Of a stretch of 64,000 nucleotides of DNA, positions 51,197 to 58,164 are shown piece after piece. The position numbers were made by a program, and so were the translations under genes. Under the pieces are notes generated by a model. It did not search any database, had not been told where the DNA came from, and was given only the letters and a program-made list of their open reading frames with translations. This DNA comes from Filifactor villosus (lineage in GTDB: Bacteria > Bacillota > Clostridia > Peptostreptococcales > Filifactoraceae), in the NCBI RefSeq assembly GCF_042652965.1, contig NZ_JBHSHL010000025.1:79379-143378 (forward strand), given 5' to 3'. Every line of letters starts with the position of its first letter. Positions within the stretch are counted from its first letter, which is position 1.

Positions 51197-51805
51197 GAGC
51201 GTGTCTACACAAATTAAACAAGGCATCTTAACCATAAAACGATCGATGCCAAATGAATTGCTCCAACAAAGCAGGAAACGCTCTTTNNNNNNNNNNNNNN
51301 NNNNNNNNNNNNNNNNNNNNNNNNNNNNNNNNNNNNNNNNNNNNNNNNNNNNNNNNNNNNNNNNNNNNNGTGACAAGAGTTCGCAGTGGCATACCATGCG
51401 CATCCACCGCAAGGTGAATCTTGGTATTGAGCCCCCTTTTGTCCTCCCTATTGCTTCGTTTCCTCCCCTTGCTCCGCAAGCATGAGGGTGGACTTTGCAA
51501 TGGGAAGCATCAATCATCAGCCACTCATAGTCGGGTTCCGTTATGAGTTCTGCAAAGATATATTCCCAAATGTGGTTGTCACACCATCGTTTATATCTGC
51601 GATGGACCGCATTGAACTTGCCGTACTGAGGAGGGAGATCTCTCTAAGGGGAGCCGGTTCTTACGATCCATAGACAGGCATTGACAAACACCCTGTTGTC
51701 ATTGGCGTTTGATCCACCTCGTTTATTTAAGTGCTGTTTGATAATCGGTTCAATTCTATTCCACTGTGCATCGGTTAAATCATGCCTATTTTGTAGCTGT
51801 TCCAT
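51197..51805 (-). pseudogene. IS427-like transposase, interrupted
   Basis: Translation starts at the ATG at 51805 after GAGGAGG and reads MEQLQNRHDLTDAQWNRIEP, continuing to RTGSP, where TAG (51644-51646) stands for the TGG expected in the conserved PWRDLPPQYG motif. Beyond it the frame continues through MIDASHCKVHPHACGARGGN, then a switch at AAAGGGGG to another frame gives NTKIHLAVDAHGMPLRTL. Such a frame change is normal in IS427-group elements, which use programmed frameshifting. The nonsense codon should inactivate this copy unless it is a sequencing error; the N gap removes part of the catalytic region from view. Confidence 0.82.
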
Positions 51806-51880
51806 CGTATAAAACCTCCTCTGTTTTATACGAGTATCTCACATTTTTTACGTTTTGTAAAGTATTGCGTAGACACGCTC
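51197..51880 (-). mobile_element. IS5-family (IS427-like) insertion sequence, left copy
   Basis: Terminal inverted repeats GAGCGTGTCTACACAA (51197) and TTGCGTAGACACGCTC (to 51880) differ at one position and are flanked by TA on both sides, consistent with a TA target. The transposase reads on the minus strand. A run of 83 N (51287-51369) interrupts the assembled sequence, so the true length is unknown; about 850 bp is usual for such elements. The first 68 bases of the left end recur exactly at 63933. The element lies inside a DNA polymerase gene. Confidence 0.93.
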
Positions 51881-52735
51881 TAAGTTGAGAACCTGTGAGA
51901 GCTTTGGAGGAGCAGACTTTCGAAGCTCTGCCACAGCCTTTTTGCCAAGAGTATCTGTTTTCAAACCATTGTCAGAAAGCCAAGCCTTCATCTGCTGGAC
52001 GGAGTTAGGATTCTCAAGTTCTGTGATTTTCTTCATGGTTTCGGTCAGTTCCGTTCTGGAGCGAGTATCCATTTCGATGGCAGCAGCAACAAGCTCCATG
52101 TCTAAACGTACACCACGGTCGTTGATTTCTTGGTCCATGTGGTATTCATCCCAGACCTGAACTGGTACCGGAAACTTTGCAAGACGCTGCTGGATACCCA
52201 TTTCGGTCTCTACATCACGAATATTATATTTTTTGAACATGGCCCATTTGTCCGGAGCATGGAAGGGGCGATTCCTTGTACGCTGCCCATTGGTTTTCGT
52301 GGGAGCACAAGGCTGGCAGAAATATTTGATGAGGTCTTTTCCTTCTGAGAGCTTCTGCTTTTCCAGACCCAGAACAGCGCCGACACCTTCCAAGGAGAGT
52401 GGGAGTCCCATCGTAACGGCCCATATCATGGAGCAACGCCAGCTTTCCGGCTCCAGATATTCTCCGGTCGGATAACCTAAGAAGCGAGAGAGGCAGATAT
52501 GTTCAAAGGTAGCGTTGAAGGCCCACTTGATGACAGCTTCATCCTCCAAGGCAAGAAGGACCGCTTTGGGAATCTGTTCTCCACAGGCGAGGTCGATAAC
52601 CTGAACGGGCTGGTTGTCTACACTGTAGGCAAAGAGTAAGATTTCAAAATTGGGAGACTCTACATAACGATAGACACCGGTCTTCTGAAGAGGTACATCG
52701 CTGTAGGTCTCAATATCAATACTGAGTGTTTTCAT
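51848..52735 (-). pseudogene. Phage/ICE-type DNA polymerase A, 5' fragment truncated by the IS
   Basis: The 5' part of a family-A DNA polymerase of the kind found in clostridial phages and integrative elements. It begins MKTLSIDIETYSDVPL, an exonuclease-type start with the metal-binding DIE motif, followed by NATFEHICLSRFLGYP, EGKDLIKYFCQPC and YNIRDVETEM. After about residue 280 (APPKLSQVLNLE) the reading frame enters the IS, and the polymerase palm and fingers are absent. ATG at 52735 follows AAAGGACAACC. No C-terminal part is found elsewhere in the window, so the gene is broken rather than merely interrupted here. Confidence 0.85.
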
Positions 52736-52789
52736 GAGGTTGTCCTTTCTATAAAACAGGCAGCAGAGAAATCCCTGCCGCCTGCCGTG

Positions 52790-52975
52790 TTACTGTTTAT
52801 CTTTATTAGATTTGTATTTATTGATGTCACGGCGGATATGGTATACCGCATAGCGGATAAGGTAGAGAATGACTTTCCCTACGTTGTAGATGATGAAACC
52901 ATATACCGCTACCAAAAAGGTATAGGCGATGACATTGCCAATAAAGAGATTCAATGTTTCTACAAATTCATTCAT
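52790..52975 (-). CDS. Small membrane protein of the phage/ICE module
   Basis: A 61-residue protein with one or two hydrophobic stretches (LNLFIGNVIAYTFLVAVYGFIIYNVGKVILYLI) and a basic C-terminal tail (YKSNKDKQ). The start is the ATG at 52975 with AAAGGAG seven bases upstream; the longer ORF is not supported. It lies between the polymerase fragment and another small membrane protein on the same strand. No known function. Confidence 0.6.
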   Translation of the reverse strand: MNEFVETLNLFIGNVIAYTFLVAVYGFIIYNVGKVILYLIRYAVYHIRRDINKYKSNKDKQ

Positions 52976-53041
52976 AGCTTGTCTCCTTTTGTCGAAAATG
53001 TCGATGGCGGCAGTGGGGGCCACCGCCATCGGGTTGATAGA

Positions 53042-53230
53042 TTACTTAAAGTCCTTCATGCGCTTCTCATGGTATTCGAGGTCACGCTTGTCCTTTTCCT
53101 GTTCACGCTTTTCATGCTTGTGGTCATTGATGATGCTCTGAATGATAGAGACCGCAGTAGCAAGTCCCACACAAGCGAAGCAGCCGATACAGATGTTTAC
53201 AAGAATCGTACTAATCATGATTGTCTCCAT
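53042..53230 (-). CDS. Small membrane protein with charged coiled-coil tail
   Basis: A 62-residue protein with an N-terminal hydrophobic helix (about 4-30, containing CIGCFACVGLATAVSII) and a highly charged C-terminal helix (HKHEKREQEKDKRDLEYHEK). ATGGAGGTGAC lies just ahead of the start. It is 15 bases downstream of the DUF2815 gene and probably in the same operon. Function unknown. Confidence 0.65.
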   Translation of the reverse strand: METIMISTILVNICIGCFACVGLATAVSIIQSIINDHKHEKREQEKDKRDLEYHEKRMKDFK

Positions 53231-53245
53231 AGTTTGTCACCTCCA

Positions 53246-53818
53246 TTAATCAAGGAAATCATCATCGTCATCAGTTGCGAAGTCGGATTCAGCAGATGCC
53301 TTACCACCAAGAGGCTCGCCATCACGAATCTTCTGCAGATTGTTAAGACCGCAGGCGATGCCCTTATTACCAGAGCTGTTGAAAGCATAGAAGCTGATGC
53401 TGGCACGACCGTAGACTCCGGAGTAAACCTCATAACGAGTGAGGATAGGATTGCGGTCTGCATCCACGATGCCCGGAGCAGAGGTTGCATTGGCATTCAC
53501 AAAGTAGCTACCAGCGTATGCAGGGTCATCCGGTCTCTCAAGGTCGCCATCACGAAGAGGGGTTTTAAGTACGGAAAGCGCCGGTACGGACTTGCCGTTG
53601 CCCTTGAGCTTGGATTCGCCTTCACGGTAGGCTGCTTCGATAGCTGCTTCAATCTTAGCGACAGTCTTGGTGTCGGACTTCGGGATAATCAGGCTGACAC
53701 TGTACTTCGGAGTGCCACCGTTGATGGATTTCGGTTCCCAGACGTTGGCGTAGCTCCAGCGTGTGTTAGGACCAGTGATAACCTTCATTGGATTTGTCAT
53801 TTTTACATTCTTACTCAT
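53246..53818 (-). CDS. DUF2815 protein, phage-type ssDNA-binding protein
   Basis: A 190-residue protein of the DUF2815 family, which are phage-type single-stranded DNA-binding proteins of OB fold. Typical segments are TRWSYANVWEPKSINGG, YSVSLIIPKSDTKT, GSYFVNANATSAPGIVD, YSGVYGRASISFYAF and GIACGLNNLQK. The C-terminus is a run of Asp ending DDDFLD, the acidic tail that SSB proteins use to recruit partners. The ATG at 53818 has GGAGG upstream and overlaps the DUF2800 gene by eight bases. Confidence 0.9.
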   Translation of the reverse strand: MSKNVKMTNPMKVITGPNTRWSYANVWEPKSINGGTPKYSVSLIIPKSDTKTVAKIEAAIEAAYREGESKLKGNGKSVPALSVLKTPLRDGDLERPDDPAYAGSYFVNANATSAPGIVDADRNPILTRYEVYSGVYGRASISFYAFNSSGNKGIACGLNNLQKIRDGEPLGGKASAESDFATDDDDDFLD

Positions 53819-54950
53819 TGTCGTATTCCTCCATAAAATCATTTTTTGCTGTGTTCATTGCCGGGCGCTTATCGCTCACCGGCACAAGAGTAGGTTTGCC
53901 TTGTGGCTTTTCGATATAGGCTGCAAGGAGCTCTTCGAAGCGAGACTTACCGAGCAGCTTTTGCATGGCTGTGATACCAAGCAGCTTCTTTTCGTAAGGG
54001 TCAAAACCAGCAGCTTCAACAGCTTTCGACACGGCGTCTTCACTGGTGTATCTGAGGTTGGAGCGACCCTCGATCAGCTTCCAGCCGGTCCATTCTTTAC
54101 CGCTGATTGCCTGCTGGAGTGCATACTCCTTGATGTCACCAGCCCAAGAGATCAGTTTGTCGACACGGGAGAGGATGACTTCGATTTCTGAATCCGTGAG
54201 CAGTGGCGGCAGCTTGAAATCATGCTGTGCGAGTAGAAGATTGGCTTCCGCTCTGGCTCGGCATTCATGCTTTGCCTTGCAGAATCCGCACCATTCGCCA
54301 CACAGGAAGTTTCCATCACCGGCAAAGGCAAGGTCTGCGGTAGGCTTCAGAATTTCATCGGCCCATTGATACAGGTCGTCCTTGCTGACCTCGTAGGTAG
54401 AAACATTCTGGCGTCTGGGTTGGTAGATGGTCATGCTGACCGTATCGATGTCGTAGCTGTCATCGAATAGTTCCAGTGCGCCAAGGGCGTAGCATTTCAT
54501 CTGCGGATTATTTTCTGCCGATACAAGAATTCCAAGACCGTGCTTATAGTCAATCACGTGCATGGTACCGTCGCTGATGAGAATGGCATCCGAGGTTCCG
54601 AAGCCTTGTTCCACCCAGCGAGAGAAGTCCACTCGCTGTTCAATCAGAACAACAGGGTCGGAGCAGGTCTGTTTGGTCTCTTCCAAAAGCTCCATGATGA
54701 AGCTGGCATAGCCGGTGGCACAATCCTCCATCTCAGCGTTGTACCAGTCGAGATTCTCGGTAGGGGCTGTAGCTTCCATACCGAGTGACTTGCGGAGCTT
54801 GTACTCACAAAGGGAGTGGGCATCTGTGCCTTCTGCAGCATAGTTGCTGCCTTTATCCTCATAGGTTTCGCAGAGTCTTGCTGACGGTGGGCAGTGGAGC
54901 CAGCGGTCAGAAGAGGATGCGGAGAGGATTGCATGTCCTTTAGGTGGCAT
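53811..54950 (-). CDS. DUF2800 protein, phage Cas4-like (PD-(D/E)XK) nuclease
   Basis: A 379-residue protein of the phage-associated DUF2800 family, related to Cas4/RecB nucleases. It starts GHAILSASSSDRWLHCPPSARLC, which carries the first cluster cysteine. The nuclease motifs are GTSDAILISDG and HVIDYKHG, and the C-terminal cysteines CGEWCGFCKAKHEC complete the probable Fe-S site. The ATG at 54950 follows GGAGGTG. It overlaps the SSB-like gene downstream and lies one base from the upstream ORF. With the SSB and polymerase it forms the usual DUF2800-DUF2815-PolA replication-recombination module. Confidence 0.9.
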   Translation of the reverse strand: MPPKGHAILSASSSDRWLHCPPSARLCETYEDKGSNYAAEGTDAHSLCEYKLRKSLGMEATAPTENLDWYNAEMEDCATGYASFIMELLEETKQTCSDPVVLIEQRVDFSRWVEQGFGTSDAILISDGTMHVIDYKHGLGILVSAENNPQMKCYALGALELFDDSYDIDTVSMTIYQPRRQNVSTYEVSKDDLYQWADEILKPTADLAFAGDGNFLCGEWCGFCKAKHECRARAEANLLLAQHDFKLPPLLTDSEIEVILSRVDKLISWAGDIKEYALQQAISGKEWTGWKLIEGRSNLRYTSEDAVSKAVEAAGFDPYEKKLLGITAMQKLLGKSRFEELLAAYIEKPQGKPTLVPVSDKRPAMNTAKNDFMEEYDNE

Positions 54951-54951
54951 A

Positions 54952-55272
54952 TTAGAGCACCTCCACTTCCCTAAGCAGGGCTTCATAATGTTTCGGGTCT
55001 ACGAGTGACAACTTGCTTGCACCGTACTTTTTAAGAAGCTCTCGAATTTCAGCTGTATGCCCGGCACGAGATTTATCAGCCAGAACAGCTCGAACTTCCT
55101 CAAGAGTCAGCGCAGGTTTTGTTTTCTTTTCTGGTTTAGCAGTAATATTTTCATTTTGCTGCTTATCGTCAGATGAAAACTGCTGTGCGAGCCAGTTTGC
55201 TGCATCGTTAATAGCAGCGGCAGCATTTCTCAGCTCTTCGATGGTCATAGATATATCGCTCATTTTTGACAT
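54952..55272 (-). CDS. Small phage/ICE protein of unknown function
   Basis: A 106-residue, mostly helical protein (IEELRNAAAAINDAANWLAQ, a Lys-rich linker, LTLEEVRAVLADKSRAGHTA, EIRELLKKYGASKLSLVDP). Homologues commonly precede DUF2800 in clostridial phages and conjugative elements and carry unreliable names in databases. The C-terminal half looks like a small helical DNA- or protein-binding fold. Its stop touches the next gene's ribosome binding region, so it belongs to the same operon. Confidence 0.75.
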   Translation of the reverse strand: MSKMSDISMTIEELRNAAAAINDAANWLAQQFSSDDKQQNENITAKPEKKTKPALTLEEVRAVLADKSRAGHTAEIRELLKKYGASKLSLVDPKHYEALLREVEVL

Positions 55273-55417
55273 TTACTGTTCCTCCTTCCTCGGCTTGTCT
55301 GTGTGCGGCGATGATTCTGAGATTCTTCGCCATTCTTGCGGATACCTGACTGATTGCAGTGAGAGTAGCAATCACTTCTGCGTCAGTACCGCTTCTGTTG
55401 TGAAAAGTCTGATTCAC
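55208..55417 (-). CDS. Small phage/ICE ORF, 69 residues
   Basis: A short helical product (SGTDAEVIATLTAISQVSAR, MAKNLRIIAAHRQAEEGG) with a Cys-rich end (KCCRCY). The GTG at 55417 is six bases after GAGGTG and is preferred to the GTG inside that site. It overlaps the next gene by 65 bases, which is more than usual, so either the end of this ORF or the start of the next may differ. Unknown function. Confidence 0.5.
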   Translation of the reverse strand: MNQTFHNRSGTDAEVIATLTAISQVSARMAKNLRIIAAHRQAEEGGTVNVKNERYIYDHRRAEKCCRCY

Positions 55418-55561
55418 GATGTTCACCTCACTTTCTGTAGGTCGCTTTGTTTCGCCTTACACTACTCAATGGAGGTGAGATGGCCGTTTGGCCGAAAAAA
55501 TATAAAAGAGTTTTTGAAAAGAAAAATCGTCCCCTGAAAAATCAGAGGACGACCATTCATA

Positions 55562-56080
55562 TTAGATGTAGTCCTTAAGCTCGGAGCGGAGCTTCTGGAA
55601 CAGCTTGTCCCTGCGATATACGAATGTATTACGAGAGAGGCCCATTTCCTTGCCACAATCACGTTCCGATTTTCCTTCCATAATAAGCTGGCAGATAAGA
55701 CGGCCTTCCGGGTCCAGCTCGTTCAGCTTTGCGTAGAGAGCATTAAGAAGCTCTGCATCCTCTAACACTTCAGCGATAGCTGCAGATTCATCCGGTACAT
55801 CGCCAAGCCAGCTCTTTTCGTTCCCGTCACCGTCGCTCACGGTGTTATCGAGAGAAAGCTGGTCGCCAGCCTTGGCATAAGGACAGGTGAAGCAATCCAT
55901 GTCGCATAAGTAGCGCTTGCTTGCAGGGCAGACACAACGCCCATGTTCCTGCTGACGCTTACGGTAGGTGTTGATTTCACGGTAGTAGTTCGTGTAGAAC
56001 TCCTTGTTAACATCCACCCAGCTCTTGGATTCCTTGATGTAGATACGATACGCTTTACTCTGGTTTTCATTGATTGCCAT
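55562..56080 (-). CDS. Sigma-70 region-4-like regulator of the phage/ICE module
   Basis: A 172-residue protein. The N-terminal half has four or more cysteines (GRCVCPASKRYLCDMDCFTC) that may bind a metal. The C-terminal 60 residues are a sigma-70 region 4 type helix-turn-helix (ELDPEGRLICQLIMEGKSER, DCGKEMGLSRNTFVYRRDKL). Such proteins occur near the start of clostridial integrative-element operons and probably act as element-specific regulators. AAAGGAG precedes the ATG at 56080. Identification as a sigma-like factor is clear; function is inferred. Confidence 0.82.
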   Translation of the reverse strand: MAINENQSKAYRIYIKESKSWVDVNKEFYTNYYREINTYRKRQQEHGRCVCPASKRYLCDMDCFTCPYAKAGDQLSLDNTVSDGDGNEKSWLGDVPDESAAIAEVLEDAELLNALYAKLNELDPEGRLICQLIMEGKSERDCGKEMGLSRNTFVYRRDKLFQKLRSELKDYI

Positions 56081-56289
56081 TCGATTTTCTCCTTTCGGCT
56101 GTTAAACCGAAGCGGAGATAACCGGTATGGCTGCCAGTTCTGATTGTCATAGATGGTCACCTCATGCGGATTTCTCCGCTTCATTCCGGTGACCAGCCGT
56201 TCGTAAGCTGGCACTCTATTGATAATGTTCTCTTGCTCATCAACTACGAACACACCACGTGGCCACGAAGATGGTGAGTTGATGGTCAA
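55837..56289 (-). CDS. Doubtful ORF overlapping the sigma-like gene
   Basis: The first 70 codons lie upstream of the sigma-like gene and encode a plausible peptide (WPRGVFVVDEQENIINRV, PAYERLVTGMKRRNPHEVT, NWQPYRLSPLRFN) of the sort seen in clostridial elements. After that the frame runs antiphase through the sigma-like gene to 55837. The TTG start lacks a good ribosome binding site. The upstream part may be a real small gene whose true end was lost; the rest is probably a shadow. Confidence 0.3.
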   Translation of the reverse strand: MTINSPSSWPRGVFVVDEQENIINRVPAYERLVTGMKRRNPHEVTIYDNQNWQPYRLSPLRFNSRKEKIEWQSMKTRVKRIVSTSRNPRAGWMLTRSSTRTTTVKSTPTVSVSRNMGVVSALQASATYATWIASPVLMPRLATSFLSITP

Positions 56290-56325
56290 GAAAGTAGTTT
56301 TACGCCTTGCTCAGGGCGTTTTGTT

Positions 56326-56517
56326 TTAGTTGTCGTTTGCGATAAGCTCCAAATCAGCGAAAACTTCACTGTAGTAGCAAGGGCTTAAATCGTATGTTCC
56401 ATGAGCGTCGTAACGTTGGAACACAGATTGGGCTACTTCAGAACCATACTCGGCTGCCACAGCATCAGCGGCATTCTCGATGTTGGTGAGCCACATTCTT
56501 TTTTCTAATTTTGTCAT
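56326..56517 (-). CDS. Small conserved ICE/phage protein, 63 residues
   Basis: A compact acidic protein (TKLEKRMWLTNIENAADAVA, YGSEVAQSVFQRYDAHG, YYSEVFADLELIAND). Similar small proteins are frequent in clostridial integrative elements; their function is unknown. The start is the ATG at 56517 behind AGGTGAC. It is the first gene of the minus-strand module, facing away from the defence island across about 245 bases. Confidence 0.65.
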   Translation of the reverse strand: MTKLEKRMWLTNIENAADAVAAEYGSEVAQSVFQRYDAHGTYDLSPCYYSEVFADLELIANDN

Positions 56518-56762
56518 TAAAGTCACCTGCCTAACTTATGAGTGTGAATTCATGCAAAAAACTATGTGATAGCGTAAATGTTCATCAAAAAGCATAGAAA
56601 TTTGTTTGAAAGTGTGATAGAATATGACTATGTAAGTATCGCGAAACTTAACTTCAAGTCATGCCTAAATTATAAAAAATAGGGAATCAAAAGTATTTGC
56701 CATTGTTTTGCCACTGTTTTGCCATGTTTTTACCGAGGGCATGTAAGGGAGGAATTGGACAT

Positions 56763-57959
56763 ATGAATGAAATGACATTATCTTCACTTATCCAAATCAT
56801 GCAGGATGGGTTTATACAACATGACAAGCAGGAAAGTGCAGGTAGATTTTTGCTTGAGTCGGTGACGATACAAGAAGACTCTCTATGTACTACCGATTTG
56901 AATTCTAAAAAAATAAGTCGCCTGGTAAGCAGGAAGGATCCTGTCCCAGACGACATAAAGCAAGCCGCGTTAAGAAACGATATTGCTGTTAAAGTCGAAG
57001 AATATTTTAGGCAAAAGGTAATGTCGGATATAAACCCTTATACAAAAGATGATGTGCTTCAAAAATTGATGAATATTATCATTCAGGATGCTGAGATTGC
57101 ACAACGCAAGAAAAATGAATTTCAGAGGTTATATGATGCGGAAGACGATGCTTATTTTTTGTATTCAGTATTCATGTATGTACTTCAGCGAAACAATAAA
57201 ATCATTGCCAATGCAGTTGAATACCAGGATGCACCATTGCTAGCAGAGGTGAATTATGAATGCCCGCTTACTCATGAAAAATTAGTGGAAGAAGTAAAAG
57301 GTATTCCTAAGAAGAAATACGAGATTACTCAGATATTTCCTGATGATTTGCCATCAGAACTTGCTGCAACATTTAATGCTGTATATCCAAGACCTAAGAA
57401 TTTAGATGCACCGGAAAATCTAATTGCATTAAGCCAAGAGGCCTCTGAAAACTATCTTATGAGTCCTATGGTTGATGAATATAAGAAACTCTATGAGATA
57501 AAGCAAGTTACCAGTAAACAGTACAAGGCTATTAATGCAATTAATAGAATCGAATTAGAAGCAGAAATAAGAGCAGCAATAGAGGGGTTGATTTCAATAA
57601 ATCCTTCTGACGTGCTTCCGCAGCTAGAATATGCTGCACTGAGAATAGATCAAAAAGTCAGCGATGCGTTGTTAATGAATGATGTGCGAAATCATGTGCT
57701 TCAATACTATAGATACATAGAAACCATTTTTTCGGAAATGACAGATGTCTTTGACGATATTGCCGGGGAAGTAAAATTAAGTTCTCAAAAGTTGGAAAAA
57801 GCCGGTCTTTCCCAAGAAGACGTTATCTATAATCTGACGGAATGGATTCATAACAAAGCATTTGCAGGAGATACCAAAGGAAAAATGGCTTGTAGGATTG
57901 TAGTGTGCTTTTTTATTCAGAACTGTGAGGTGTTTTACAAAAATGAAATTTCCAAGTAA
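56763..57959 (+). CDS. ABC-3C system large component with degenerate HNH-like region
   Basis: A 398-residue protein heading a three-gene set with a small middle component and a DUF2326 ATPase, the arrangement of ABC three-component (ABC-3C) conflict systems. The first 60 residues include ISRLVSRKDPVPDDIKQA, then a helical region. At about 145-235 the order CPLTHEKL, YEITQIFPDD and PENLIALSQEASENYLMSP, followed by VDEYKKLYEIK, resembles an HNH domain, but the second Cys, the catalytic His and the later CxxCH are missing. The last 120 residues are helical and probably form the component-binding C-terminal domain. The ATG at 56763 follows GGAGG. It overlaps the next gene by 17 bases. Family placement rests on gene context and ATPase type. 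Confidence 0.75.
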   Translation: MNEMTLSSLIQIMQDGFIQHDKQESAGRFLLESVTIQEDSLCTTDLNSKKISRLVSRKDPVPDDIKQAALRNDIAVKVEEYFRQKVMSDINPYTKDDVLQKLMNIIIQDAEIAQRKKNEFQRLYDAEDDAYFLYSVFMYVLQRNNKIIANAVEYQDAPLLAEVNYECPLTHEKLVEEVKGIPKKKYEITQIFPDDLPSELAATFNAVYPRPKNLDAPENLIALSQEASENYLMSPMVDEYKKLYEIKQVTSKQYKAINAINRIELEAEIRAAIEGLISINPSDVLPQLEYAALRIDQKVSDALLMNDVRNHVLQYYRYIETIFSEMTDVFDDIAGEVKLSSQKLEKAGLSQEDVIYNLTEWIHNKAFAGDTKGKMACRIVVCFFIQNCEVFYKNEISK

Positions 57960-58164
57960 AGTAACTTCATATAAGGAAAGTAGCCTTGCATTATTTCCGG
58001 TGATATTAAAATATCTGGAGAAGAAGGATATGACACCTTCTGAATTGTATAAGAAAACAAGAGAAAAGATGTCAGGAATACAGGAATTTCTGGAGATTTT
58101 GGATTGCCTATATGTCTTAAATAAAATAGAGCTTGAAGGAGGTGTGCTTCACTATGTTGGTTGA
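57943..58164 (+). CDS. ABC-3C system small middle component
   Basis: A 73-residue protein (MKFPSKVTSYKESSLALFPV, ILKYLEKKDMTPSELYKKTR, EKMSGIQEFLEILDCLYVLN) that looks like a small winged-helix domain. Small middle components of this type link the large protein to the ATPase in ABC-3C systems. It starts inside the last 17 bases of the large component gene, with GTGAGG upstream, and ends 11 bases into the ATPase gene, so all three are translationally coupled, suggesting a fixed stoichiometry. Confidence 0.8.
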   Translation: MKFPSKVTSYKESSLALFPVILKYLEKKDMTPSELYKKTREKMSGIQEFLEILDCLYVLNKIELEGGVLHYVG

